In this document: piece by piece, positions 7,819 to 16,778 of the stretch | How the letters are laid out: every line of letters starts with the position of its first letter | How positions within the stretch are numbered: the first letter of the stretch is position 1 | DNA from: Lachnospiraceae bacterium | Lineage (GTDB): Bacteria > Bacillota > Clostridia > Lachnospirales > Lachnospiraceae | Length of the DNA: 64,000 nucleotides | Direction of reading: 5' to 3' | NCBI GenBank assembly: GCA_030527645.1 | Contig: JAUNAJ010000006.1 | Location: 62,001 to 126,000 of the forward strand | The notes under the pieces: model-generated | What the model was told of the DNA's origin: nothing | Seen by the model: the letters and a program-made list of their open reading frames with translations, nothing else | Databases searched by the model: none | Translations under genes and position numbers: made by a program

Positions 7819-8934
7819 ATGAGTGTTGAACATCCGAAAAAATTAGGTTTTGGTCTTATGAGACTACCCAGAAAAGATGATGCCATTGATGTTGAGCAGG
7901 TAAAGGTTATGGTGGACCTGTTTATGGAGGCAGGCTTTACCTATTTTGATACAGCCTGGGCATATGCAGGAAGTGAGGATGCGATCCGGCAGGCACTGGT
8001 GGAGCGCTATCCCCGGGAATCCTTTACTCTGGCAACAAAGAATGCAGCTTGGATCAACTGCAAGACAAGAGAGGATGCTCTTGCACAGTTTGAGACATCT
8101 CTGAAGCAGAGCGGCGCCGGCTATTTTGATTATTATCTCCTTCACAATCTGGGAGAAAGCAGAACGAAATGGTTTGAGGATTTTGATCTCTGGACGTATT
8201 TCGGAGAAAAGAAAAAAGAGGGAATGATCCGGCAGCTTGGTTTTTCCTTCCATTCCACTCCGGAGGAACTGGAGGAGATTCTGACGAAGCATCCGGAGGC
8301 AGATTTTGTACAGCTCCAGATCAACTATGCCGACTGGGAAAACCCTGCTATTCAGTCAAGAGGCTGCTATGAGGTTGCCAGAAAGCATGGTAAGAAGATT
8401 GTAATCATGGAGCCTGTAAAGGGAGGACTTCTTGCTGATCCGCCGGAGCCGGTTCAGAAGGTACTGCGGGAAGCTGATCCGCATGCATCCTTTGCAAGCT
8501 GGGCCGTTAAATTCGCAGCAGATCTGGAAGGGGTTCTGGTAGTGCTTTCCGGAATGAGCAATATTGAGCAGATGCAGGATAACATTTCCTATATGAAGGA
8601 TTTTACCGGCCTTTCCGCTGAGGAAAAGGAGGTCATTGACAAGGCACAGGAGGAGCTGAATAAGATCCCGCTGATCCCCTGTACCACCTGCAACTACTGT
8701 GCAAAGGTCTGCCCTCAGGAAATCGGTATATCCGGATCATTTACCGCAATGAATTACCTGACTCTCTACGGAAACAAAGAAACCGCCCTTCATCAGGAGG
8801 GATGGCTGGTAGGCGGTCACGGCAGAAAACGGGCGGACGAATGCATTCAGTGCGGAAAATGCGAAGAAGTATGCCCGCAGCATATTCAGATCCGTGATGA
8901 GCTGGTGAAGGTCACAGAACGTCTGATTAAATAA
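7819..8934 (+). CDS. Aldo/keto reductase with C-terminal 4Fe-4S domain
   Basis: The 371-residue product has an AKR barrel with the catalytic tetrad Asp44, Tyr49 (DTAWAY), Lys74 (ATKN) and His109 (LLHN). It is followed by a ferredoxin-like C-terminus with two cysteine motifs: CTTCNYCAKVCP from residue 288 and CIQCGKCEEVCP from residue 342. This architecture is common in anaerobes and would use ferredoxin-type clusters besides or instead of NADPH. The substrate is unknown. The ribosome site is AAAGGAGAAAG. The gene stands alone. Confidence 0.9.
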   Translation: MSVEHPKKLGFGLMRLPRKDDAIDVEQVKVMVDLFMEAGFTYFDTAWAYAGSEDAIRQALVERYPRESFTLATKNAAWINCKTREDALAQFETSLKQSGAGYFDYYLLHNLGESRTKWFEDFDLWTYFGEKKKEGMIRQLGFSFHSTPEELEEILTKHPEADFVQLQINYADWENPAIQSRGCYEVARKHGKKIVIMEPVKGGLLADPPEPVQKVLREADPHASFASWAVKFAADLEGVLVVLSGMSNIEQMQDNISYMKDFTGLSAEEKEVIDKAQEELNKIPLIPCTTCNYCAKVCPQEIGISGSFTAMNYLTLYGNKETALHQEGWLVGGHGRKRADECIQCGKCEEVCPQHIQIRDELVKVTERLIK

Positions 8935-9028
8935 GAAACCGGTATCATCCATACCTGTTCCTATTTTTACAGGATAGACTTGCCAGAACTCTGTTCTGCG
9001 ATTATAATGCATAGAGCTACATGATAGG

Positions 9029-9070
9029 ATTCGACCGAAATATCAAGACAGTTTGGTGTTTCGGTCGAAT
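9029..9070. repeat. Perfect 12-bp inverted repeat
   Basis: ATTCGACCGAAA (9029-9040) and its exact complement TTTCGGTCGAAT (9059-9070) are 18 bases apart in the gap before the DUF3786-like gene. No T-tract follows, so it is not a simple terminator. It may be an operator or a leader hairpin. Confidence 0.55.
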
Positions 9071-9172
9071 TGTATTATGTACGTTACAGGGCAGCTGCAC
9101 GTTTTCAATATAAAAGCAGCTGTCATGATGGAGCAAACTCATAACTCAAAACGAAAGAAAGGAAACGACGGG

Positions 9173-9841
9173 ATGTGGAATAGAAAGGATCAATTACTTC
9201 AGCCGTCCCTTGAGCAGAAGAAGGAGCAGCAGAATCGTCAGATGGATTTGATGCTCAGCTCTGTAATCGAACGTCTGCAGAAGCATTCCCCTTCTGAAAT
9301 TGCAGAAAAATCAGGTGTGGTTTATGACGAAGAAAAGCAGATTCTGACCATGGACAGTCTGGGAATGCAGTTGATCATCTCTCTTCCTGATTATACGATC
9401 AATCAGGAGCTGGAGATGTGGCATCATCTGACGGTTCTTCAGTATCTGGAGACGGCCGATGGTACTCCGATGGCTCCGCTGGAGCAGGTGATCTCCCTGA
9501 CAGACTTAAGCGGCGGGCTTGCCAGAGGAGTGGGCTTTAATAAGGATATCGAAACGATGTTTGCACAATGGTTCAGCGATGTGAGTCCCGAACAGTTTGC
9601 TTCTGCCTGCGAAAAGCTGGGCGGCACCCTTGTGAAGGGACGGGGAGATGTGTCAGCTGTGTTGTGGTATGCACCAAGATATCCTGTTACCGTAAATTTC
9701 TGGTGTGCGGATGATGAATTCAAAGCCCAGGGCAAAACCCTCTTGAACAGGGAATCGGAGCATTATCTGACCATTGAGGCAGCAGGAGGCGTATGTTCCA
9801 CTGTCGTACAGGCAATCCGTGATGCCTGCAGGTCGATCTGA
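9173..9841 (+). CDS. DUF3786-like protein
   Basis: The 222-residue product (from ATG 9173) resembles the DUF3786 family: LGGTLVKGRGDVSAVLWYAPRYPVTVNFWCADDEF (about residues 150-190) and HYLTIEAAGGVCSTVV near the end. Its function is unknown; family members occur in anaerobes, often near corrinoid or FeS proteins. The frame is open upstream to 9053, but ATG 9173 is preferred because GAAAGGAAA sits about 9 bases upstream, and the extra 40 residues look non-coding. No membrane segments were seen. Confidence 0.7.
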   Translation: MWNRKDQLLQPSLEQKKEQQNRQMDLMLSSVIERLQKHSPSEIAEKSGVVYDEEKQILTMDSLGMQLIISLPDYTINQELEMWHHLTVLQYLETADGTPMAPLEQVISLTDLSGGLARGVGFNKDIETMFAQWFSDVSPEQFASACEKLGGTLVKGRGDVSAVLWYAPRYPVTVNFWCADDEFKAQGKTLLNRESEHYLTIEAAGGVCSTVVQAIRDACRSI

Positions 9842-9917
9842 TGTTCACGCAAGCCGTCTTATTTAAGTACCGTGCGATACGGAATAAAAAATAGTTTGTA
9901 TCAGGAGAATCATAATC

Positions 9918-11129
9918 ATGAACACAATGGAGAAACAAACGCGAACGTCCGGCACTCTGCGGGCTGTAGTCCTTGTAATTGCTGCCTGCATTATCCATGG
10001 CATTATGCAGGGAATCCATGATAACTTCGGTATCATGATGAAGGGATTGGTCGGAACTGCAGGCTTCAGCTATGCCTATGTCAGCTTCTGCATCGGAGTT
10101 GGTGCGCTGCTGTACGGAGTGGCTCAGCCCTTTCTTGGAATGCTGGCATTGAAAAAATCCAATGCTTTTGTTATCCTTCTGGGAACTCTGTGTACGGCTG
10201 CCGGTCTTGCGATTTCACCCCTCTGCAGATCAGAGATCACGCTGATGATCTTCTTCGGCATTCTTCTTCCCCTTGGAACCACAGGACTCTGTTTTGGTAT
10301 TGTCATGGGTGCGATCACCCCTTTCCTCGGAAAAAAACAGGCCGCAATTGTATCCGGTATCGTACAGGCAAGTGCCGGCATCGGGGATGCTTTGATGTCA
10401 CCGGCGCTTCAGACTCTGTCGGATACATTTGGCATCCGGACTGCAATGACCACCTTTGCGGTGCCCTTTATCGCCCTGATTCCCATCGTCCTCTGGCTGG
10501 GGGCAATGAATAAAAACAACAGCATTCGTGTAGAAGAAAAAGAAGAGGATACCGCACTGATCCCCATGCTGAAGACAGCATTCAAGGACAGAAATTACAG
10601 ATTGATCCTGCTGGGATTCGGAACCTGCGGATTCAATATGTCGATCATCGAGAGTCACCTGTATTCCCAGTATACAGCCGGGGGGATTTCCAACTCCGCT
10701 GCGTCCCTTACTCTGACTGTGTACGGAATCGCAACGATGGTGGGAGCAGTAGCAACAGGGTATCTCGGAACAAAATTTCGAATGAAAAATGTCCTGGCAG
10801 GAGCATATGGACTCCGTGTGGTCATCTCAATTGGATTTTTGATACTTCCATTGTCGGCTCCGCTGGCATTTACTGCCTCTGCACTGCTGGGATTATGCGG
10901 TGATGCAACGGTACCTCCCACATCCGGAATTATCAGTCATCTGTTCGGGGCCAGAAAGATGGCGGCTCTCTATGGATTTGCCATGATCGGACATCAGGTG
11001 GGAGCATTTGCCAGTGCAACCCTGGGAGGAATCTTTGTATCTCAGGGACTTGGCTATGCACCGCTTTGGATCGTGAATCTGTGTCTGGCTGCATTTGCAT
11101 CGGCCTGCAGCTACAGGATCAATCTGTAA
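9918..11129 (+). CDS. MFS transporter
   Basis: The 403-residue product has about 12 hydrophobic segments in two halves joined by a charged loop (around residue 200, KNNSIRVEEKEEDT). It resembles the oxalate/formate-antiporter-like or monocarboxylate MFS branch (FGIMMKGLVGTAGFSYAYVSFCIGVGALLYG). The substrate is not deducible. A ribosome site AGGAGAA is 8 bases before the ATG. It is 76 bases after the DUF3786-like gene and may be co-transcribed with it, as no terminator separates them. Confidence 0.82.
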   Translation: MNTMEKQTRTSGTLRAVVLVIAACIIHGIMQGIHDNFGIMMKGLVGTAGFSYAYVSFCIGVGALLYGVAQPFLGMLALKKSNAFVILLGTLCTAAGLAISPLCRSEITLMIFFGILLPLGTTGLCFGIVMGAITPFLGKKQAAIVSGIVQASAGIGDALMSPALQTLSDTFGIRTAMTTFAVPFIALIPIVLWLGAMNKNNSIRVEEKEEDTALIPMLKTAFKDRNYRLILLGFGTCGFNMSIIESHLYSQYTAGGISNSAASLTLTVYGIATMVGAVATGYLGTKFRMKNVLAGAYGLRVVISIGFLILPLSAPLAFTASALLGLCGDATVPPTSGIISHLFGARKMAALYGFAMIGHQVGAFASATLGGIFVSQGLGYAPLWIVNLCLAAFASACSYRINL

Positions 11130-11318
11130 TGGATGGTTCGCACAGAAACGATCAACTATGACCTGGAATATGTCGAAGTAATCGCGGGCAGATCAAATAA
11201 CATCGAAAATAATCGTCGCAAGCGGTTCTTGCGCCGGTAAACAGGGCATTTGCAAGGTTCTCTTTCTTGAGCAAATGATTCAGGAAGCTTACACTTCTGT
11301 CATGGAGGTACAACACAG

Positions 11319-11786
11319 ATGGATTTTGGTACAAGGATCAAAACGATCCGCAAAGAACAGAAGCTGACACAGGAGCAGCTGGCTGAACAGCTGGATGTAA
11401 CCAGACAGGCGGTTTCAAACTGGGAAAATAACAGAAATCTTCCGGATATAGAGATTCTGATCCGAATATCTGATGTGTTTCATATCTCTTTAGATGAATT
11501 GATAAAAGGAGAACAAGACATGACAGAAAAAATCATCAAAGACGGAAGTGAAACAAGAAAAGCCAGATTCAATATGATCATACTGGGAATCGGAGCGGGT
11601 CTGATCCTCCTGGGGATTCTGCTGATTCTGATCAAGGGTGCCTCAGTAGAGTATATTGATGCAGATGGATTCCTGCATGAAAATTTCTTCCTGCTGCCCA
11701 TGGGATTCCTGAGTATGTTCTGTGGACTGCTGGCATTTCTTATTGCAGGAGTGAAGAATCTTATTGAGCGTCTCAAAAATAAATAA
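11319..11786 (+). CDS. XRE-family regulator with two membrane helices
   Basis: The 155-residue product has a Cro/CI-type HTH in residues 1-66 (LTQEQLAEQLDVTRQAVSNWENNRNLPDIEILIRIS). It is followed by two hydrophobic helices, MIILGIGAGLILLGILLILI and FFLLPMGFLSMFCGLLAFLI. Membrane-tethered XRE proteins of this shape are common in Firmicutes; their signals are mostly unknown. The ribosome site is GGAGGTACAACACAG. The stop overlaps an ATG of the next frame, so it is likely in one operon with the kinase-like gene and the MATE gene and may control them. Confidence 0.85.
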   Translation: MDFGTRIKTIRKEQKLTQEQLAEQLDVTRQAVSNWENNRNLPDIEILIRISDVFHISLDELIKGEQDMTEKIIKDGSETRKARFNMIILGIGAGLILLGILLILIKGASVEYIDADGFLHENFFLLPMGFLSMFCGLLAFLIAGVKNLIERLKNK

Positions 11787-11854
11787 TGATCGATCAGAAC
11801 CTTCTGAATAGCTGCAAAATACATACAAAAAGATTAGAAAACGGGATGGTGGAT

Positions 11855-12493
11855 ATGAAAATAATAACAATCAGCCGCGAATTCGGAAGCGGCGGCAGGG
11901 AACTGGGAAAGCGAATGGCTGATCTCCTGGGATATGACTATTATGATAAGGAGATCATTCTGGATATCGCAGAGAAGCAGAAGCTGGACGAGCAGTATGT
12001 GGAACATGCAATCGACCAGGCGGGACAGACCTTCCGCTCATATACTGTCCGGAGAAGCATTGCCAATATTTCCTATTATCAGACTGTATCTGTGAAGCTG
12101 CTTGCGGAGCAGACCAGAGTGCTGAGGGAAATTGCACAAAGGGGAAGGGACTGTGTCATTATCGGCAGAAATGCAGATCTGATCCTGGAGGAGGAGCAGC
12201 CCTTCCGGCTCTTTGTCTATGCAGATCCGGATGCAAAGCTGCAGCGATGTCGGGAGCGTGCCTCCGGAGAGGAGCATCTTCGGGACAGAGAGCTGCTGAG
12301 GAAGATGAAGCAGATCGATTCAGACCGTAAAAAGACCAGAGCAATGCTCAGCGGGGACACCTGGGGGCAGAAGGATCTGTATGAATTGATGGTCAATACA
12401 ACCGATTGGAACATCAAAGAACTGGCACCGCTGATCAGCAGCTATGCTGAGAACTGGTTCGGAAGGGAGCAGTATGGAAATTCGTCTGTCTGA
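11855..12493 (+). CDS. Cytidylate-kinase-like P-loop protein
   Basis: The product begins MKIITISREFGSGGRELGKRMADLLGYDYYDKEIILDIAE, the pattern of the cytidylate-kinase-like family (PF13189). The P-loop is GSGGRELG, and a lid-like Arg-rich segment RCRERASGEEHLRDRELLRKM lies around residue 135. The phosphorylated substrate is unknown. The frame is open back to 11786, overlapping the XRE stop; 11846 and 11855 are both possible starts and 11855 fits the family N-terminus best. The 3' end overlaps the MATE gene by 20 bases. Confidence 0.82.
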   Translation: MKIITISREFGSGGRELGKRMADLLGYDYYDKEIILDIAEKQKLDEQYVEHAIDQAGQTFRSYTVRRSIANISYYQTVSVKLLAEQTRVLREIAQRGRDCVIIGRNADLILEEEQPFRLFVYADPDAKLQRCRERASGEEHLRDRELLRKMKQIDSDRKKTRAMLSGDTWGQKDLYELMVNTTDWNIKELAPLISSYAENWFGREQYGNSSV

Positions 12494-13802
12494 GCATTTT
12501 ACCTATCGAAAGCTGTTGAAATTTACTCTTCCCTCCATAATCATGATGATCTTCACCTCGGTGTATGGTGTGGTGGACGGCTTGTTTGTTTCCAACTTTG
12601 TAGGAAAAACAGCCTTCACGGCTGTGAACTTTACCATGCCCATACTGATGATCCTTGGTACGGTCGGCTTTATGTTTGGAACAGGAGGCAGCGCCATTAT
12701 CGCCAAGACCATGGGAGAAGGAAAGCCGGAGGAGGCAAACCGGCAGTTTTCTCTTCTTGTGTGGGCCTGCTTTTTGCTTGGTGCAGTGCTGGCGGTACTT
12801 GGGATTCTCTTTCTTCCTCAGATTCTGACACTGATGGGTGCAGAGGGAGATATGCTGAAGGATTGCATTCTGTACGGTCGAACTGCCCTGATCGCGCTGC
12901 CTGCCTATAATCTGCAGTACGCCTTTCAGAGCTTTTTCATTACGGCTGAAAAACCGGATCTGGGTCTTCGGGTAACCATTGCTGCCGGCGTGTCTAATAT
13001 GGTGCTGGATGCGCTTCTGATCGGTGTGTGTTCCTTCGGAATTGCCGGGGCGGCCTTGGCTACCGGATTGAGCCAATGTGTCGGCGGGCTGCTGCCTCTG
13101 CTTTATTTTGCTAGAAGCAATCCGACGCCGCTGCGGATCAGAAAACCGAAAATTCAGGGAAGGATCCTGGCTGCGGCCTGTGTAAACGGATCCTCTGAGC
13201 TGTTATCGAATATTGCCATGTCTGTAGTCAGCATGCTTTACAATGTCCAGCTCCTGAAATACGCAGGAGAGGATGGTGTAGCTGCCTACGGAGTACTCAT
13301 GTATGTGTCCATGATCTTCATTGCTGTTTCCATTGGCTATTCCATGGGAACTGCCCCGGTGGTCAGTTATCATTACGGAGCAGAAAATCACAGCGAATTA
13401 CAAAGCCTCAGGAAGAAGAGTCTGATACTGATCGGAAGCTCTTCGCTTGTGATGGTTCTTCTGGCAGAGGTTCTCGCAAGACCGATCGCATTGATCTTCT
13501 CGGGCTACGATGCGGACCTTCTGGAGATGACGGTGCGTGCGTTTTTTATCTTCTCCTTCTCGTTCCTGTTTTCCGGATTCAGCATCTGGTGCTCTTCCTT
13601 TTTTACAGCACTGAACAATGGACCGGTTTCCGCTGCCATTTCCTTCCTTAGAACGCTGGTATTCCAGGTGGCAGCAGTATTGCTCCTGCCGGTATGGCTG
13701 GGGCTGGACGGAATCTGGCTGTCTATCGTAGTGGCTGAGGTGATGTCCTTCCTGATCGGTGCATCACTTCTGGCTGCGCTGAGAAGGAGATACAATTACT
13801 GA
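12474..13802 (+). CDS. MATE-family efflux transporter
   Basis: The 442-residue product has 12 predicted membrane helices and MATE features (PSIIMMIFTSVYGVVDGLFVSNFVG, repeated in the second half as GYSMGTAPVVSYHYGAEN). It should export cationic drugs or metabolites by Na+ or H+ antiport. ATG 12474 is chosen because AAGGGAG is upstream and the protein then begins MEIRLSEHFTYRKLLKF, typical for this branch. It overlaps the kinase-like gene by 20 bases, so the two are translationally linked. Confidence 0.9.
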   Translation: MEIRLSEHFTYRKLLKFTLPSIIMMIFTSVYGVVDGLFVSNFVGKTAFTAVNFTMPILMILGTVGFMFGTGGSAIIAKTMGEGKPEEANRQFSLLVWACFLLGAVLAVLGILFLPQILTLMGAEGDMLKDCILYGRTALIALPAYNLQYAFQSFFITAEKPDLGLRVTIAAGVSNMVLDALLIGVCSFGIAGAALATGLSQCVGGLLPLLYFARSNPTPLRIRKPKIQGRILAAACVNGSSELLSNIAMSVVSMLYNVQLLKYAGEDGVAAYGVLMYVSMIFIAVSIGYSMGTAPVVSYHYGAENHSELQSLRKKSLILIGSSSLVMVLLAEVLARPIALIFSGYDADLLEMTVRAFFIFSFSFLFSGFSIWCSSFFTALNNGPVSAAISFLRTLVFQVAAVLLLPVWLGLDGIWLSIVVAEVMSFLIGASLLAALRRRYNY

Positions 13803-13910
13803 CGCTGTGCAATGCCAGGTCTCGCGAGGCGTTCAACTCAGTTTCAGAAAGCTTTGGAAGAGCATCGACCACTGAGGTGCACAGTACTGCGAAGTGAAAG
13901 AGTGAAGAAA

Positions 13911-15110
13911 ATGGAACAGGTTAAGAACGAAGCAAAGATGTTCCCTGAGACACCGGGAGTCTATCTGATGCACAATCAGGTGGATGAGATCATATACGTT
14001 GGAAAGGCAGTGAATCTGAAGCGGCGTGTTCTGCAGTATTTCACAGAGAGCGGAAAGCGTTCCAAAAAAATCGAGCAGATGATCGCGAATATTGATCATA
14101 TTTCTGCAATCTCAACAGAAACGGAGCTGGAGGCGCTGATTCTGGAAAGCAACCTGATCAAGCAGTACCGTCCCCGGTATAATTCTGCACTCCGCAGGGA
14201 CGAGAACCATCCCTATATTGTGTTAGATCCCGGGGATGATTTTCCGGTACTTTCTATTGATATCGGTATCAGCAGAGAGAAAAATCTGCTATATCTCGGT
14301 CCTTTCTATAAATCCATGGATCCCGAAGAGATCGTACTGCTTCTGAGCAGTCTGCTGGGGCTTCGCACCTGCAGCAAGGATTTTTCAAAGGGAGACTTTG
14401 ATCATCGTCCCTGCCTCCGGTATTCGATGGGGCAGTGCAGCGGAGTCTGCCTGGAGCGATGCTCGAAGGGACAGTACAGAGAAAAGCTTCAGCAGGCGCT
14501 GGATTTTCTGAAAGGAAACGATCGGGAATCACTGCTGCAGTGTCTGGAAAACAGGATGCAGGCAGCAGCAGAAGCAATGGATTTCGAAGCCGCCGCCAGG
14601 TACAGGAACAGAAGGGAGGAGCTGCAGACAGCCAGAGAAAAGCTGGATGCCGCAGAACACCGGAAAAGAAAAACATTGCACCTGTGGGCATTTGCAGGAG
14701 ACCTTCATAAGGCTCACAGAATGACAGCGGTCCTGTATCTGATCAGCGGAACGAATCTTTCCGGAAGAGACACATTTCAGTATTTACTTCAGGAGAGGCA
14801 TGATTCGAAGAACCGGACAGAAGAAGTGATTCGGCAGATCCCGGTACAGGGTGGAAAGGATCCGAAACAGGAGAGTTCCGTTTGGCTTGATGACGAAAAA
14901 ATGAAGTTCCTCCTGGATTTTTACAGAAATGCACCGGAAATCCCGTCAGAGATTCTTCTGGCTGATCTGTCAGAGACAGATGTGCTGGAACAGATCATCC
15001 GAAAAGAGAGACAGGCAGATGTGTTTGTCCATCAGGCCGCTTCCGAGGAGCAGATACGACTGGCTGCACTGGCAAGGAAGAGCGCATATTTCTTAGAAGA
15101 ATTCTTGTGA
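13911..15110 (+). CDS. Short UvrC-like GIY-YIG protein
   Basis: The 399-residue product has an N-terminal GIY-YIG nuclease domain (GVY at 16-18, YVG at 29-31) and a UvrC-like cysteine stretch CLRYSMGQCSGVCLERC. A UVR helix pair follows (about residues 205-240, AAEAMDFEAAARYRNRREEL). UvrC is normally about 600 residues, with an RNase H-like nuclease and HhH domains. Here the last 170 residues are divergent and the HhH part is absent. It could be a Cho-like or specialised paralogue of UvrC. The start is uncertain: no good ribosome site exists at 13911, 13902 (GTG) or 13812. A strong terminator follows. Confidence 0.8.
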   Translation: MEQVKNEAKMFPETPGVYLMHNQVDEIIYVGKAVNLKRRVLQYFTESGKRSKKIEQMIANIDHISAISTETELEALILESNLIKQYRPRYNSALRRDENHPYIVLDPGDDFPVLSIDIGISREKNLLYLGPFYKSMDPEEIVLLLSSLLGLRTCSKDFSKGDFDHRPCLRYSMGQCSGVCLERCSKGQYREKLQQALDFLKGNDRESLLQCLENRMQAAAEAMDFEAAARYRNRREELQTAREKLDAAEHRKRKTLHLWAFAGDLHKAHRMTAVLYLISGTNLSGRDTFQYLLQERHDSKNRTEEVIRQIPVQGGKDPKQESSVWLDDEKMKFLLDFYRNAPEIPSEILLADLSETDVLEQIIRKERQADVFVHQAASEEQIRLAALARKSAYFLEEFL

Positions 15111-15190
15111 ACATCAAGCGGTATAGAAGGTTGGTTACCTATGATATCCGGCTGATGTCTGAATCGTTACATAATCTCAGCAATTTCAGA

Positions 15191-15229
15191 AAAACGTATG
15201 CAGCAGAACAGTGCTGCATACGTTTTTTT
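15191..15229 (+). terminator. Terminator after the UvrC-like gene
   Basis: A 15-bp stem (15191-15205 with 15212-15226), a 6-nt loop and a T-run. It closes the transcript that began upstream of the UvrC-like gene. Confidence 0.9.
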
Positions 15230-15242
15230 GTAAGATTCAATG

Positions 15243-15322
15243 AACAGTAATTTTGTAAGTAATAAAAGTTGATAATAATTATCAAGAAACAGTAATTTTT
15301 GTATATTGATAAAACAATATCA
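15243..15322. promoter_or_regulatory. Palindrome cluster with an exact Fur-type 7-1-7 sequence
   Basis: TGATAATAATTATCA (15270-15284), extended by one base pair to a 17-bp palindrome, equals the Bacillus-type Fur core TGATAAT-N-ATTATCA. It is flanked by direct repeats AACAGTAATTTTGTA (15243-15257) and AACAGTAATTTTTGTA (15288-15303). A second palindrome, TGATA-N6-TATCA, follows at 15307-15322. The gap from 15230 to 15575 contains no gene. The next gene is the Gfo/Idh/MocA dehydrogenase, about 290 bases downstream. Iron control is inferred from the motif only; AT-rich palindromes can arise by chance. Confidence 0.5.
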
Positions 15323-15423
15323 TTGATTATGCAGGTAAATAGATATTTTTGGAAAATGTTTGATCGATTCGATAGAAGTATAGTTGAATTTGTTATAAAA
15401 CGAATAAAAAGCAATTTATGTAT

Positions 15424-15439
15424 AGAAACGAATGTTTCT
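15424..15439. promoter_or_regulatory. 6-4-6 palindrome before the Gfo/Idh/MocA gene
   Basis: AGAAAC-GAAT-GTTTCT is a perfect inverted repeat 137 bases before the dehydrogenase start. It has the look of a dimeric repressor site. It resembles a LexA box at 12 of 14 positions but lacks the CGAAC edge, so the binding protein is unknown. Confidence 0.4.
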
Positions 15440-15575
15440 TTGCAATGACAAATGCCTGATTTCGAGTTATTCTTTAGTCACAGGTTGAGGGAGACAAAGA
15501 ACAAAAAGAACACAAACTGCCCCGACCGAAGGATAAGGAAAGAAAACATATTGAAAAAATCAGGAGGAAAAAATC

Positions 15576-16706
15576 ATGGCAAAGGAAATCAGAATCGGAT
15601 TAGTTGGATCAGGCTGGATGGGCAAAGCTCATTCTTCTGCACTGGCAGATGCTCAGATGCTGTTCGGACCGGATTACGGTGTTGCAGCATTCGAGATCGT
15701 AGCAGACTCCAATGAGGAAGCTGCAAAGGCAGCTCAGAAGAAGATCGGATTCAAGAGAGTTACTACTGACTGGATGGATGTTGTAACAGATCCTAACGTA
15801 GACCTGGTTGATATCGCTACACCAAACGCTTTCCATTATGCAGTTGCAAAGGCAGCTCTTGAGAACGGAAAGAATGTATACTGCGAGAAGCCTCTGTCCA
15901 TCTCCGCTGAGGAGTCCAGAGAGCTGGCAGAGCTTGCAGCAAAGAAGGGTGTGATCAACTATGTTGGTTTCAACAATACCATGAACCCTGCAAATGCATA
16001 TGTTCGTGAGCTGGTACAGTCCGGAGCACTGGGAACCATCATGAGATTCACAGGTACCTATGATCAGGATCAGCTGCTGGATGAGAATCTTCCGATCACC
16101 TGGAGACACATCAACAAGCTGGCAGGCTGCGGAGCTCTCGGAGATCTTGGATCTCACCTGCTTTCCATCTCTCAGTTTATCATGGGCGATATCAAAGCAG
16201 TAAACGCAATGAGCACCATCGTATTCCCGAAACGTCCGAAATCTGCAGGAAGCACAGAGATGGCAGATGTTGAGAACGAGGACATCATGACCTTCATGGC
16301 TCAGTATGCAAACGGAGCAGTAGGAACCATCGCTTGCTCACGTGTAGCTACCGGCCGCAAAAACTATCTGACCTACGAGATCCAGGGAACAAAGGGATCT
16401 GTTCGCTATGACCTTGAGAGAATGGGAGAGGTTCAGGTTTACTTCCAGGATGACAACGAGAGAGACCGTGGATTCAGAACAGTACTTCTGAACCCGAAGA
16501 TGAAGGGCTACTCTGCATTCCAGCCTGCAGGCGGAATCTCCATCGCTTACAATGATATGAAGATCCTTGAGGTTCATGAGCTGTTCTCAGCAATCACACA
16601 GGGAACACCTTATGCATGCAACTTCGAGTTCGGATACAAGATCGACCGTACCGTTGCAGCAGTACTGAAATCTGCAGCTTCACACCAGTGGGAAGAGGTT
16701 AAATAA
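15576..16706 (+). CDS. Gfo/Idh/MocA-family NAD(P) dehydrogenase
   Basis: The 376-residue product has a Rossmann start (IRIGLVGSGWMGKAHSSAL, residues 4-22), the EKP motif of the family (YCEKPLSISAEE, about residues 104-115), and the C-terminal alpha/beta domain with GGCGALGDLGSHL-like spacing (LAGCGALGDLGSHLLSI). Such enzymes oxidise sugars or inositols; the exact substrate is not visible. AGGAGG is 8 bases before ATG. Codon use is strongly biased, as in highly expressed genes of this window. A terminator and then a sodium:solute symporter gene follow, which suggests uptake and oxidation of one substrate. Confidence 0.93.
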   Translation: MAKEIRIGLVGSGWMGKAHSSALADAQMLFGPDYGVAAFEIVADSNEEAAKAAQKKIGFKRVTTDWMDVVTDPNVDLVDIATPNAFHYAVAKAALENGKNVYCEKPLSISAEESRELAELAAKKGVINYVGFNNTMNPANAYVRELVQSGALGTIMRFTGTYDQDQLLDENLPITWRHINKLAGCGALGDLGSHLLSISQFIMGDIKAVNAMSTIVFPKRPKSAGSTEMADVENEDIMTFMAQYANGAVGTIACSRVATGRKNYLTYEIQGTKGSVRYDLERMGEVQVYFQDDNERDRGFRTVLLNPKMKGYSAFQPAGGISIAYNDMKILEVHELFSAITQGTPYACNFEFGYKIDRTVAAVLKSAASHQWEEVK

Positions 16707-16778
16707 CCGTTATAATATAAAACAGGGTGATGTCTGTAACGGCATCAGGTAAGATGAATCATCTTATACAGTAATTAG

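Noticed and set aside
15139-15414. Open frame of 91 codons on the minus strand in the gap before the Gfo/Idh/MocA gene.
   Set aside because: Its AT-rich composition (Ile, Leu, Asn, Tyr) and its overlap with a terminator and palindromes suggest non-coding DNA; no ribosome site.
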